NCBI GenBank assembly: GCA_964435575.1 | Contig: CAYSZS010000018.1 | Coordinates: 1 to 23,525 of the forward strand | Direction: 5' to 3' | DNA from: GWB1-39-12 sp964435575 | GTDB lineage: Bacteria; Patescibacteriota; Microgenomatia; UBA8517 | Length of the DNA: 23,525 bases | Shown: positions 1-7,464 of the stretch, piece by piece | Numbering within the stretch: the first letter of the stretch is position 1 | Layout: each line of letters begins with the position of its first letter | Position numbers and translations under genes: made by a program | Notes under the pieces: generated by a model | What the model was told of the DNA's origin: nothing | Databases searched by the model: none | What the model saw: only the letters and a program-made list of their open reading frames with translations

Positions 1-502
1 CCGAGTACTTTACGTCGGGTGGATATGTGTATGCAGTTGCAAATCCATCTCTAACCAGTGTTTCATTAATAAAAGTGTCACCAACATAGGCATAACGTAA
101 TAGCCTTCCATATCTATCTCTCTCTGAAACATCTTTTTCTAACCTCACGAGTTTACCTAAAACTAGTTCCTTATTCTTTTCTGTTGACTCCAGCGCATAA
201 CATTCTTTGCCTTGAGAAACTTCAGGAGTATCAATACCAATGTAGCGAAGGGTTTGTCCGCTTTCTAAGACAACAGTATCTCCATCAATCACTTTTGTTA
301 CTTTTACTAACAGTTCTTCCCTTTCTGCTACCTCACCAATAACTTCTCCTGTATTTTCAAAGTTCGAAAATTGATTAGGGATTGAATTTTCACTGTCTGA
401 TAATTCATTAACAACTGGTTTTCGAATTTGAGTTACTAAAACAAATACCAATATAGCGTTTAGAAGAGTTGAGAAAAGAAGTAAAATATTCCTTTTACTC
501 AT
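1..502 (-). CDS. Membrane-anchored thermonuclease (SNase family), C-terminus cut by window edge
   Basis: The translation of the minus strand from the ATG at 502 stays open to the window edge (167 residues seen). Residues about 6-26 form a hydrophobic anchor or uncleaved signal, followed by a polar linker and then a staphylococcal-nuclease-like domain. The family landmarks are visible: IDGDTVVL at 72-79, RYIGIDTPE at 86-94 and DRYGR at 129-133. These supply the counterparts of the nuclease catalytic Arg35 (R86), Asp40 (D91), Glu43 (E94) and Arg87 (R133), so the enzyme should be active as a Ca-dependent, sugar-nonspecific nuclease outside the membrane. Its start lies two bases after the secF stop codon, so it is probably the last seen gene of the secD-secF transcript. 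Inference: a surface nuclease for scavenging nucleotides or processing imported DNA, which would suit a nucleotide-auxotrophic lifestyle. The family call is firm; the role is not. Confidence 0.85.
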   Translation of the reverse strand, partial: MSKRNILLLFSTLLNAILVFVLVTQIRKPVVNELSDSENSIPNQFSNFENTGEVIGEVAEREELLVKVTKVIDGDTVVLESGQTLRYIGIDTPEVSQGKECYALESTEKNKELVLGKLVRLEKDVSERDRYGRLLRYAYVGDTFINETLVRDGFATAYTYPPDVKYS

Positions 503-504
503 TT

Positions 505-1386
505 TTACTTTCTAAATTTTATTCTTTTTGATATCTCATCCCATGTAACAAGAAGTGGAACTGCAACAAAGGGTGAAGAATAAGTTCCTAAAATCGTTCC
601 GATAAAAAGGGCCACTGCAAACCATTTTATAGTGGAACCACCCAAAAGAATTAAAGCAACCAACATAAATATTATTGTGAATGAATTATTTAAAGAACGT
701 ACCATGGTTTCTGTTATTGCTTTATTTGCCAAATCATAAAGTGTTTCTCCGTGTTTCTTCTGAGATTCTCTGATTCTATCGTAAACAACAATAGTATCGT
801 GAACCGAAAAGGATAACGTTGTAAGAATCGCAGTCACAAAAAGAAAATCGACTTCGGCGTTAAAGAAATGTCCGAATAGTGCGAATAACCCAACCAAATT
901 AAAAGTATCGTGAAACATTGCCAGAATGGCAGAAGCGCCAAATTTAATACTTCTGAATTGATATGCTACCCAAAGTAAAATTGCACCTGACGCTATGACA
1001 ACTGCATATAGAGTCTTTTTAACAAGCTCTGGCCCAATTGACGGACCAACGGTTTCAAACCTTAATTCCTCTCCGGGAACCCCACTTGTCATTTCTTCAA
1101 AAATAGTCCCTAATTTTTCCTTCTCGACCTCATCAATCGGAGCCAACCTTAGAATATATTGCATCTTCCCGGTTGACTGAATAGAAGCAACATCAATTCC
1201 AACCTCTTCAAGTTTAGCCGACATCTCCTCAGTGGAAATGTCTTCTTCAAATGCATACTCAGCAATTGTTCCGCCCTTGAAATCAACGCCGAGTGTAAGA
1301 CCCCAATTCAACAGGCTAAACACGCCAACAATAATCAGAACTCCTGAAATCGCAAAGTATAATTTTTTATAATGCATCCAATCCAT
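505..1386 (-). CDS. secF: Protein translocase subunit SecF
   Basis: SecF partners SecD in an RND-type membrane complex that uses the proton-motive force to help SecYEG finish exporting proteins. The 293-residue length fits a stand-alone SecF. An N-terminal membrane segment (about 10-28) is followed by the conserved GVDFKGGT stretch (33-40), a periplasmic domain, and five further membrane segments from about residue 125. The family's signature in the fourth helix is present as SVHDTIVVYDRIRE, with the functional Asp; the usual Asn before the Asp is His here. The gene follows secD but is separated from it by about 156 bases of palindromic repeat. The thermonuclease gene starts two bases after it. 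Start ATG at 1386 gives a normal N-terminus (MDWMHYKK). Confidence 0.95.
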   Translation of the reverse strand: MDWMHYKKLYFAISGVLIIVGVFSLLNWGLTLGVDFKGGTIAEYAFEEDISTEEMSAKLEEVGIDVASIQSTGKMQYILRLAPIDEVEKEKLGTIFEEMTSGVPGEELRFETVGPSIGPELVKKTLYAVVIASGAILLWVAYQFRSIKFGASAILAMFHDTFNLVGLFALFGHFFNAEVDFLFVTAILTTLSFSVHDTIVVYDRIRESQKKHGETLYDLANKAITETMVRSLNNSFTIIFMLVALILLGGSTIKWFAVALFIGTILGTYSSPFVAVPLLVTWDEISKRIKFRK

Positions 1387-1546
1387 AAGTCGCTTTACTC
1401 CAAATTCGAAATCCGAATTTCTAATTTCTAAACAAATAAGTAACCAATTTACATTTGTAAATTGTCAAATGATTAAAATTCCAATTTCCAAAACGTTTTG
1501 AATTTATGATTTGTAATTTATATATTGTTTAGGATTTCGGATTTAG
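1387..1546. repeat. AT-rich nested palindromic repeat between secD and secF
   Basis: The spacer is built from inverted repeats. Outer arms lie at about 1404-1435 and 1525-1555: the left reads toward CTAAACAA and the right begins TTGTTTAG, with matching GAAATCC/GGATTTC blocks further out. Inside are a perfect hairpin, CAATTTAC (1445-1452) and GTAAATTG (1457-1464) with a four-base loop, and a perfect 12-base palindrome CAAAACGTTTTG (1489-1500). The right arm runs into the secD stop codon, so the last residues of SecD (PKH) come from repeat sequence. No reading frame is evident. This resembles the small non-coding dispersed repeats of Patescibacteria genomes; mobility is not shown here. Confidence 0.6.
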
Positions 1547-2853
1547 TGCTTCGGATTTTCTCTTATAAATACTCGTAAAAGATTACGCGAAACCACTATT
1601 CCTGTAAATAAACTAATTGCAATACCCAATGAAAGAGTTATTGCAAAACCTCGCACCGGACCCGACGTATGTAAAAACGAAAAATCCAAGGGATTTGCCA
1701 ACACAAAAGCCGTTACCAACGTTGCAATATTGGCATCCCTTATCGAATCCCAGGCTCTCCCGAATGAAACTTCAAGTGCGTCAATCAATTGGTGTTTATC
1801 CCTCTCTTCTTTAAATCTTTCAAAAATTAAAATGTTTGAATCAACCGCCATTCCGACCGACAGTAAAAATCCCGCAATTCCGGGTAACGTCAAAACAACA
1901 GGAATTAGTTTATAAAGCGTTAAAGTAATTACGCCGAAAATAACCAGAGCAATATCGGCAACCAACCCAAATTTTCCGTAAGTCAAAAACATAAAAAAAA
2001 GTACTGTTCCCAATCCTACTAATCCGGCGCGAATGCTTTTCTCTATTGACTCGGCTCCTAAGCTTGCTCCCACCGTTCTTTGTTCGACTAACTTGACTGG
2101 GATAGGAAGAGCACCAGCATTTAATTGAATGCTTAAATTCTTGGCTTCCTGTAGACTGAATTCTCCGCTTATTACGGCAGAACCTCCGGTAATTTTCTCC
2201 TGAACAACCGGGGAGGAAACCGGAATTCCATCAAGAAGAATTGGAAGGGGTTTGCCTACATTGTTTTCTGTTAACTCGGCAAACTTTTCGCCTCCTTCTT
2301 GGCTAAACTGCAATTGAACAACCGGCTTTCCCGTCTGGGTGTCGAAAGTCACGGTCGCCTTTTTCAAATCAGCTCCCGTCAGATCGGTTGGTTTAAAGAA
2401 ATCAGGTTCATCCTGTGTTCCTATCTCCGCGAATGTAAGTTCGGCGGTTTGACCGATTAAACCGATCGCTTCCTTTGTGTCTTTTACTCCCGGAAGTTCA
2501 ACGATTACTCTATCCTTCCCCTCAAAAGACGAGCTTTGTACATTCGGTTCAGATACGCCGAAAAAATTTACTCTCCGCTCGATTACTTCTTTAAGAGCTT
2601 CAACTGCGTTTTTCCTCTCACCAGTTTCAATTTTTGAGGTATCTGCTTCAAAAACAAGATGAGACCCTCCTGCAAGATCAAGTCCCAAGACCAAATCAAA
2701 ATTCTTTTGAAGATGCAATTTTCCATAGGAAATATTAATGTCCCGTCGTATAAACTTTTTTCCAAACAAATTGACCTCTTTAGGCAAGCTAATATACCCC
2801 GCGATTAGGGTTAGGAAAAAAATGAGAATGACCTTTCTTAGAGGTGTAAACAT
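1543..2853 (-). CDS. secD: Protein translocase subunit SecD
   Basis: SecD works with SecF in the proton-driven auxiliary Sec complex. The 436-residue protein starts with a membrane segment (about 8-24), then the conserved LGLDLAGGSHLVFE block (57-70), a periplasmic P1-like region, and a C-terminal RND-type bundle from about residue 275 with the hallmark GMAVDSNILIFERFKEE, which contains the functional Asp. It is shorter than the E. coli protein (615) mainly in the periplasmic region, as in many Gram-positive and CPR SecD proteins. Its start lies 17 bases after the upstream winged-helix gene. The extreme C-terminus (NPKH) overlaps the repeat that separates it from secF. Confidence 0.95.
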   Translation of the reverse strand: MFTPLRKVILIFFLTLIAGYISLPKEVNLFGKKFIRRDINISYGKLHLQKNFDLVLGLDLAGGSHLVFEADTSKIETGERKNAVEALKEVIERRVNFFGVSEPNVQSSSFEGKDRVIVELPGVKDTKEAIGLIGQTAELTFAEIGTQDEPDFFKPTDLTGADLKKATVTFDTQTGKPVVQLQFSQEGGEKFAELTENNVGKPLPILLDGIPVSSPVVQEKITGGSAVISGEFSLQEAKNLSIQLNAGALPIPVKLVEQRTVGASLGAESIEKSIRAGLVGLGTVLFFMFLTYGKFGLVADIALVIFGVITLTLYKLIPVVLTLPGIAGFLLSVGMAVDSNILIFERFKEERDKHQLIDALEVSFGRAWDSIRDANIATLVTAFVLANPLDFSFLHTSGPVRGFAITLSLGIAISLFTGIVVSRNLLRVFIRENPKH

Positions 2854-2870
2854 ATAAATAATTAATGAAG

Positions 2871-3455
2871 TTATCCAACCAACTCTTCTTCATTCCCTAT
2901 TATCATAACTCTGCTTCCCGCCATTATCCCTTGCAAAAAGGGGTCTCGTCTTTTTTTTCTGAATTCGAATTCTTCTTTGCTCATGACCGTGTAGTTTATC
3001 TCTTTTCCCCTCTTTGACTCTTCCTTGCGAATCAGTGCCGCCAGCTCGGGAAGCACAACCTCTCCAACAACCAAAATATCTACCTCATCCCCTTTCCTTC
3101 TGTCCTTTTTTCTCGCAAATTTACCTGAAAACATTACCAAATTTATCTTTCCTATTTTGACTTTACTATTTATTATATCTAACCCCAAACCTTTCGTTTT
3201 GGAAACCATCGATAAAAGGTCTTCAAAAAAAGGATAATCGTCTCGAACCCAATAATAGACTCTGTTTCCCCTTGGTTCCTTTCTTAGTAATCCTCCTGCT
3301 TCCAACCTCTCAAGTTCGCGTCTGACCGCATTTATCTCTTCCTTAATTTCTCTGACAATACCCCTGACGTGATACATCTCGGTCGTATCTGACAGAAAAA
3401 GTTCGAGTATTTTTATTCTTACCCTAGAAGTAATTATGTCTGCTAGATCTGCCAT
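2871..3455 (-). CDS. Winged-helix DNA-binding protein fused to a nucleotidyltransferase-like domain
   Basis: Residues 1-70 look like an ArsR/MarR-type winged helix: helical segments (RVRIKILELFLSD, then REIKEEINAVRRELERLE) followed by a wing, GNRVYYWV at 63-70. From about 100 the protein resembles the minimal nucleotidyltransferase (DNA polymerase beta-like) fold, with KINLVMFSGKFAR near 103-115 and DEVDILVVG near 123-131. The usual GS signature is GK here and the metal-binding DxD appears as E124-V-D126, with a lysine/arginine-rich insert between, so catalysis may be altered or lost. Comparable wHTH-MNT fusions occur in CPR and archaea. It sits between the DUF3048 gene and secD with spacings of 17-18 bases, so it is likely co-transcribed. 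A regulatory role is inferred only from the domain. Confidence 0.7.
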   Translation of the reverse strand: MADLADIITSRVRIKILELFLSDTTEMYHVRGIVREIKEEINAVRRELERLEAGGLLRKEPRGNRVYYWVRDDYPFFEDLLSMVSKTKGLGLDIINSKVKIGKINLVMFSGKFARKKDRRKGDEVDILVVGEVVLPELAALIRKEESKRGKEINYTVMSKEEFEFRKKRRDPFLQGIMAGSRVMIIGNEEELVG

Positions 3456-3473
3456 GTAGCTAGTAAGGCAGGA

Positions 3474-4697
3474 TTAATATTTAATTTCGTTACCATCCGG
3501 AACTGCTTCGATCCAAATAGTCCCTTTAACAAAACTTATTTCAGCTCCACCTTTATCAAAAAAGCGTGTTCTGTCATCCTGGGTTCTTTTACGCCAAGTG
3601 CCCTCGATTACATCCCCATTTTGGAAAAAAAGAGCCTTACCCTCACCGATTGTTGTATAGAACATATGCCCTTCTTTGTCAACTGGCCCTTTTTCGCGAA
3701 CATTCTGAATAACTACATTCTTGGCTGAGATCTGTTCTTGGGTTTCGTGATCGATGTGTCCCTTCCCACCGTTAAACCTCAAGTATTTATTAGCGGAAGA
3801 GTCGTATTTCCAAGATACATCGTAGTCGGATTTATTACTCCAAAATTCAAAAGAGATTTCACTCGCCTTGGGACTTCCTAATGGTTTATCATCGGAAAAT
3901 CCCCACCTTGTAAAATTCTCATCCCACGCTTCCCCCTCCTCATTTTTATAGCCAAATCCTCTTATTGCTCCTTCGTCAAAAATCTTATCAGTGTAACCTT
4001 CATAAGAATGTTCCCAAGCAGCTTTTTCCCCAAGTCTATATTGATCTCTTTTTACCGCGGGGTAGCCTAAGTTTGTCCCGGCGTCCATCGCATTTCCACT
4101 CGGCGCCCTCCAGGAAAGTTTAACCAACAATTTGAGGGCGTCAACTTCCGGCGCAACATCTCCCCTTACCTTCACTCCACCGGGACAGTTACTGCAGATG
4201 TTATTTGCTCCTCCAGAGTGCACCAGTAAAGGTTTTTCACCATATTCCGCTGCCCAATTAATAAAATAAACTCGGATACTTCTGATCGGAGCAATTTTGA
4301 TATCCTGGGCTGAAGCCCCGCAATAAAAAACCGATAAAAATCGGGTAATTCCGCCCTCGGCAACAGCCTCATAGACAACGTCGGCATACGACAAACCTGA
4401 CTGAGGCCTTGATTCTTCATGATTTTCAATAATAGCGGTTACGGGGCGCCTCGCTTCCCAAATATCTCTTTCAGGCTTTGAAAACATCTTCCCGTTAATA
4501 GGACATTCCTCGGTTTTAGGAAGATTAGGATCGATCCTCCCCCTTCCTTCGCTAACGCTCTTGGAAGTTTCAGGCTCTCCTTTCAAAAAAGAAAATAAGG
4601 CCCAGGAAGTTCCGGCGGAAACCAGATACAAGCCCAAGAAACTTACTATGAGCATTAAATTTTTTGTACTTTTTGCTTTTTGAATATTATCTTTCAT
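3474..4697 (-). CDS. DUF3048 domain-containing membrane-anchored protein (YerB-like)
   Basis: A 407-residue exported protein with an N-terminal membrane segment (about 13-35) and a Ser/Gly/Pro linker. The DUF3048 signature follows: PVTAIIENHEESRPQSGL (85-102), then ADVVYEAVAEGGITRF (105-120) and PIRSIR shortly after. The C-terminal part (IDHETQEQISAKNVVIQ and later EGTWRKRTQDD) matches the second conserved half of the family. The biochemical function of DUF3048 proteins is unknown; Bacillus YerB is a putative lipoprotein. Here there is no clear lipobox, so a transmembrane anchor is more likely. One base separates its start from the stop of the DUF4446 gene, which argues for one transcript. 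Confidence 0.9.
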   Translation of the reverse strand: MKDNIQKAKSTKNLMLIVSFLGLYLVSAGTSWALFSFLKGEPETSKSVSEGRGRIDPNLPKTEECPINGKMFSKPERDIWEARRPVTAIIENHEESRPQSGLSYADVVYEAVAEGGITRFLSVFYCGASAQDIKIAPIRSIRVYFINWAAEYGEKPLLVHSGGANNICSNCPGGVKVRGDVAPEVDALKLLVKLSWRAPSGNAMDAGTNLGYPAVKRDQYRLGEKAAWEHSYEGYTDKIFDEGAIRGFGYKNEEGEAWDENFTRWGFSDDKPLGSPKASEISFEFWSNKSDYDVSWKYDSSANKYLRFNGGKGHIDHETQEQISAKNVVIQNVREKGPVDKEGHMFYTTIGEGKALFFQNGDVIEGTWRKRTQDDRTRFFDKGGAEISFVKGTIWIEAVPDGNEIKY

Positions 4698-4698
4698 C

Positions 4699-5202
4699 TT
4701 AAACTTTAACCTTTTGAGCTCTTTTTAAAGCACGTTTCTCCTCTTCGGAAAGTTCTAATTCGCTCTTTCCCTTCTTAATATCTTTTACATAAACCCTTGT
4801 TCTCTCGCGTGTATGTAAACCTGTAATGACAACTCCTGTATCTTTGGCGTTCAAAAGCGCAAGCGAAAAACTATGATCTCCACCCAATTCTCTAAAAGGA
4901 TTAAATCGCACCAAACCTACCTTTTGTATATGAAAGCGCGAATTCTCTTCAAGAGCAAAAAAGTTGCTCCGAAGATCTTTTAAATTTTTCGCATTTATCT
5001 TTTCTCTTCTTATAACTTCCTCTAAGATATTTACCAGATTACCCCTATCAACCCCGCTAGATAGCCTCTTGAAAAATCTGACTACCCAAAAAGTAGCTAT
5101 ACTTAAAATTAATATCCAGACAAAAAATCCTGCCAAAACAAAAAAAACAGCCTCCATACTCCGGGTAACGAATAATCCTGGGTAAATAATTGACTCAAAC
5201 AT
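4699..5202 (-). CDS. DUF4446 family membrane protein
   Basis: A 167-residue protein with one membrane helix (about 19-42), a short charged coiled region (52-90) and the conserved DUF4446 core: KVGLVRFNPFRELGGDHSF (94-112), SLALLNAKDTGVVITGLHTR (113-132) and TRVYVK (135-140). The end is typical too (LSEEE at 151-155 followed by ALKRA). The family's function is unknown; it is widespread in Firmicutes and CPR. It is the first gene of the leftward block that includes DUF3048 and secDF. The 52 bases between it and the divergent gene at 5255 must hold promoters for both directions, but I see no confident -35/-10 pair. Confidence 0.88.
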   Translation of the reverse strand: MFESIIYPGLFVTRSMEAVFFVLAGFFVWILILSIATFWVVRFFKRLSSGVDRGNLVNILEEVIRREKINAKNLKDLRSNFFALEENSRFHIQKVGLVRFNPFRELGGDHSFSLALLNAKDTGVVITGLHTRERTRVYVKDIKKGKSELELSEEEKRALKRAQKVKV

Positions 5203-5254
5203 TTTGACATATTCGTTTTACTTTTTGCAAGATACAATTTACTATATAGTCTAA

Positions 5255-5563
5255 ATGGCTAAACGGCGTACCCGAAAACAAAAAGAGTTTGCTAAACATC
5301 CAGTCACCATAAGCTGGAAACCTTCCTCTTCTGCAAGCGGATCTGAAGCTAAAAAAACTAGTTTTGAACCTAATGTCAAGAGGCAAATCCAGAAGTACCC
5401 AAAACCTGAAAAACTAAAGAGCTTAAGAACGCAAAATTCCGATTATACGGGTAAAATCTCGAATTTAGCTTCAATTAAAAAAGATGTGGCGAGAAGCCTG
5501 ATATTGGCACTAATTATTCTAGCTTCAGAAGTGGTGCTATACTTACTATGGCGTAAGACATAG
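5255..5563 (+). CDS. Small tail-anchored basic protein, unknown
   Basis: A 102-residue protein that I do not recognise. The first 75 residues are hydrophilic and rich in Lys, Arg, Ser and Pro (starting MAKRRTRKQKEFAKH). A single hydrophobic helix at about 80-98 ends in WRKT, so a C-terminal membrane anchor with a cytoplasmic basic domain is predicted. The basic domain could bind nucleic acid or ribosomes, but nothing proves this. It is divergent from the DUF4446 gene and followed by the DUF5679 gene about 70 bases later. The length, clean start and the anchor make it a likely real gene. Confidence 0.6.
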   Translation: MAKRRTRKQKEFAKHPVTISWKPSSSASGSEAKKTSFEPNVKRQIQKYPKPEKLKSLRTQNSDYTGKISNLASIKKDVARSLILALIILASEVVLYLLWRKT

Positions 5564-5633
5564 TAATTTCAAGCTATGCTTATACTTAGTCTGGTAAAAT
5601 AAGACAACTGTCCTGAGGAAGGGGGGTGAATTT

Positions 5634-5777
5634 TTGATTATGTACTGTGTAAAATGTAGAACAAAAAGAGAAGGAAAGAACCAGGAAACTGTTACCATGA
5701 AGAACGGAAAGAAAGCCATGAGAGCAGTCTGCGAAGTCTGCGGAACCAAGATGTTCAAGATATTGGGTAACGCCTAA
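5634..5777 (+). CDS. DUF5679 mini-protein (zinc-ribbon-like)
   Basis: A 45-47 residue protein. From the ATG at 5640 it begins MYCVKCRTKRE and ends CEVCGTKMFKILGNA. Two CxxC pairs (CVKC and CEVC) suggest a small zinc ribbon, and the EVTMKNGKKA-like middle (here ETVTMKNGKKA) is the DUF5679 pattern. Start choice: a strong Shine-Dalgarno-like run AGGGGGGTGA at 5620-5629 lies seven bases before a TTG at 5634 but thirteen before the ATG at 5640. I therefore favour TTG, although ATG gives the more usual family N-terminus. Function unknown. Confidence 0.75.
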   Translation: MIMYCVKCRTKREGKNQETVTMKNGKKAMRAVCEVCGTKMFKILGNA

Positions 5778-5801
5778 TATCAATCCTTCTTGAAATTAAT
5801 T

Positions 5802-5842
5802 CCAAGAGTCGCCCTGAGCTTTAGTTGAAGGGTTTCTCTTGG
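5802..5842. repeat. Palindromic repeat between the DUF5679 gene and nth
   Basis: CCAAGAG (5802-5808) pairs with CTCTTGG (5836-5842), and inside it CCCT (5812-5815) pairs with AGGG (5829-5832). The core CCCTGAGCTT...GAAGGG matches a degenerate form of a dispersed CCTGAGC/GAAGGG motif, also seen near 9236-9260. There is no T-run after it, so it is not a convincing terminator. Confidence 0.5.
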
Positions 5843-5871
5843 TTTAACAAATTCTACCTACATTAGTCCTA

Positions 5872-6546
5872 ATGGCAAAAAATTTTAAAAGAGTATTCTC
5901 GTTATTTAAAAAAAGGTATAAGATTGTTCCTTTAGAAACTTTTGCCGATGATCCATATAAAACTCTAGTATCAACCGTTCTATCCTCAAGAACTAAAGAC
6001 GAAACTACACATTTAGCGGCCAAAAGATTGTTTAAAAGAGCTCCTGATATGAAAAAATTAGGTCAATTAGAGCAATTAGAAATTAGAAATTTAATTTATC
6101 CTGTCGGATTTTATAAAACCAAGGCTAAGCATCTAAAGATGCTTGCCGAAAGGATTTTAGAGCCTGCCCGCAATGCTACGCAAAGCCTTGCAGGCGGGGA
6201 ATTTTCGTCCAAAGGACGATCGGCCACTGAACGAGGGGGAAAGATCCCAGAAACTCGTGAAGAATTAACGAAGCTACCAGGAGTTGGGAGAAAGACAGCT
6301 AATCTGGTCTTGAATAGAGCATTCGATATTCCTGCAATTGCCGTTGATACCCATGTTCACAAAATTTCTAATCTTTTGGGCTGGGTAAAAACCAAAACTC
6401 CCCAACAAACCGAAAAAGAGCTTGTAAAAATAATTCCTAAAAAATATTGGAGTGATATGAACCGCCTCTTCGTCTCCATTGGAAGGCAATTTAATAGCAA
6501 AAGAAAACTTGAGGAATTCTTAAGAAAAAATGGATTAATTGCCTAA
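5872..6546 (+). CDS. nth: Endonuclease III-like DNA glycosylase lacking the Fe-S cluster
   Basis: This HhH-GPD glycosylase should remove oxidised pyrimidines and nick the abasic site in base-excision repair. The helix-hairpin-helix LPGVGRKTAN (135-144) carries the catalytic Lys (K141), and AVDTHVH (157-163) carries the catalytic Asp (D159). At 224 residues it is slightly long because of an extra stretch at about 98-123 (from PARNAT to ERGG) that normal Nth proteins lack; it is encoded by palindromic repeat DNA. The C-terminus, where the four cluster cysteines (C-X6-C-X2-C-X5-C) normally lie, reads GRQFNSKRKLEEFLRKNG with no cysteine, so no 4Fe-4S cluster can form. Cluster-less homologues are known. 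Start ATG at 5872 gives a standard N-terminus. Confidence 0.9.
   Translation: MAKNFKRVFSLFKKRYKIVPLETFADDPYKTLVSTVLSSRTKDETTHLAAKRLFKRAPDMKKLGQLEQLEIRNLIYPVGFYKTKAKHLKMLAERILEPARNATQSLAGGEFSSKGRSATERGGKIPETREELTKLPGVGRKTANLVLNRAFDIPAIAVDTHVHKISNLLGWVKTKTPQQTEKELVKIIPKKYWSDMNRLFVSIGRQFNSKRKLEEFLRKNGLIA
6162..6240. repeat. Palindromic repeat inserted in frame inside nth
   Basis: GCCTGC (6162-6167) pairs with GCAGGC (6190-6195), with an alternative inner pairing GCAATGC (6170-6176) and GCCTTGC (6185-6191, one mismatch). A second hairpin follows: TCGTCC (6205-6210), loop AAA, GGACGA (6214-6219). The G+C content is higher than the surrounding gene. The segment encodes about 26 residues that interrupt the usual Nth alignment without breaking the frame. 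Confidence 0.7.
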
Positions 6547-6561
6547 TTTTCTCACTTACAA

Positions 6562-7239
6562 CTATTCAATAATCTCGCCCACTTCAACTTCAGAACTACT
6601 GGACCCTCGCGATAATTTGGCAATCAGCCAGCCAGCCACAAATCCGCCAACATGGGCCCAGAAGGCAACTCCTCCGATTTGGGCAACAGCCACAGATCCA
6701 ACGCCGGAAAAAAGTTGAGTTATAAACCAATAAAGGAGCATTACCTGTGCTGAAAGTCTAACAGTTGACATGTAAAATCCAAAAGGAATCAATGTTTCAA
6801 TTTGGTGTCGCGGAAAGAATACTAAGTACGCGCCCAAAACTCCGGCAACTGCCCCACTTGCACCAAGCATTGGAATGGTTGAATCCGGCGAAAATAAATA
6901 CTGAATTAATCCTCCAACAACCCCTGACAAAAGATAAATAAAAAGATAAAAAATACTGCCAAACTTTTCTTCAACATTATCTCCAAAAATCTTCAAAAAC
7001 CACATGTTGCTTAGGATATGCAAAAAGCCTGCATGCAAAAACTGACTTGTTATGAATGGCGTAAGACTTGATAAGTTGGAGAAATTTACATTAGCAGGAA
7101 TTAGAGCGTACTGGTCAATAAATAATTCAGTATTTGGTGCAACCAATTCAAGAAAAAACACGAAGGCATTTGCAGTAATTATAAGAATTGTTATTAAGGG
7201 GTATTTGTAAGTTCTTACAGTATCGTGTAAAGGGAACAT
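6562..7239 (-). CDS. Rhomboid family intramembrane serine protease
   Basis: A 225-residue polytopic membrane protein with at least six hydrophobic helices. The catalytic serine lies in GASG (126-129, S128) and the catalytic histidine in FWAHVGGF (193-200, H196), giving the Ser-His dyad. HILSN at 74-78 provides the conserved loop/helix 2 His-Asn region that helps stabilise the oxyanion. The hydrophilic C-terminal tail after 210 (RGSSSSEVEVGEIIE) is cytoplasmic or flexible. Rhomboids cut transmembrane substrates; the substrate here is unknown. It is convergent with nth, 15 bases apart, with no visible terminator between. Its upstream region contains a heptamer tandem repeat starting three bases before the start codon. 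Confidence 0.93.
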   Translation of the reverse strand: MFPLHDTVRTYKYPLITILIITANAFVFFLELVAPNTELFIDQYALIPANVNFSNLSSLTPFITSQFLHAGFLHILSNMWFLKIFGDNVEEKFGSIFYLFIYLLSGVVGGLIQYLFSPDSTIPMLGASGAVAGVLGAYLVFFPRHQIETLIPFGFYMSTVRLSAQVMLLYWFITQLFSGVGSVAVAQIGGVAFWAHVGGFVAGWLIAKLSRGSSSSEVEVGEIIE

Positions 7240-7241
7240 AA

Positions 7242-7276
7242 GTCAGTGATTGGTGAGTAGTGTATAGTGAATAGTG
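7242..7276. repeat. Five-copy degenerate 7-bp tandem repeat
   Basis: On the plus strand five consecutive heptamers end in (A/G)GTG: GTCAGTG, ATTGGTG, AGTAGTG, TATAGTG and AATAGTG. The array lies just upstream of the rhomboid start (minus) and covers the possible start of the small ORF at 7267 (plus). It resembles the short tandemly repeated heptamers known from cyanobacteria and other bacteria. Confidence 0.6.
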
Positions 7277-7416
7277 AAAAATTTCAAAAATGCGAAAATA
7301 ACCTTTTCGAAGAAGCCGTCGGAGGCAACTTGCAAAATAATATTGATTCAAATTATATAACGGCAGTTGCCGAGACCGCAGACGCCGCGGGAAAAATTTA
7401 TCAAGAGAATCTGTAA
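7267..7416 (+). CDS. Candidate 49-residue small ORF, possibly extended by a -1 frameshift
   Basis: The GTG at 7267 opens a frame of 49 codons ending at TAA 7414-7416. The product (starting MNSEKFQKCENNLFEEAV, later ITAVAETADAAGKIY) is acidic, looks protein-like and has no low-complexity run. The start codon lies inside the heptamer repeat and only a partial Shine-Dalgarno (GGTGAG) precedes it. Near the end, at 7389-7395, is G GGA AAA in the reading frame, a valid -1 slippery heptamer. In the -1 frame an open stretch continues to a stop at 7476-7478 and again looks protein-like (ending EHLPNTKRQ). It may therefore be an intact small gene, a frameshifted remnant, or chance. I do not recognise it. 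The same DNA contains the inverted repeat GGCAACTTGC (7324-7333) and GCAGTTGCC (7363-7371), so a structured repeat is an alternative explanation. Confidence 0.35.
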   Translation: MNSEKFQKCENNLFEEAVGGNLQNNIDSNYITAVAETADAAGKIYQENL

Positions 7417-7464
7417 GCGCGAGCGTCGGTTCTGAGAAAAGCGTTATTGAGCATTTACCAAATA

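Noticed and set aside
7242..7276. Heptamer array as a CRISPR
   Set aside because: Units are 7 bp with no spacers and no cas genes.
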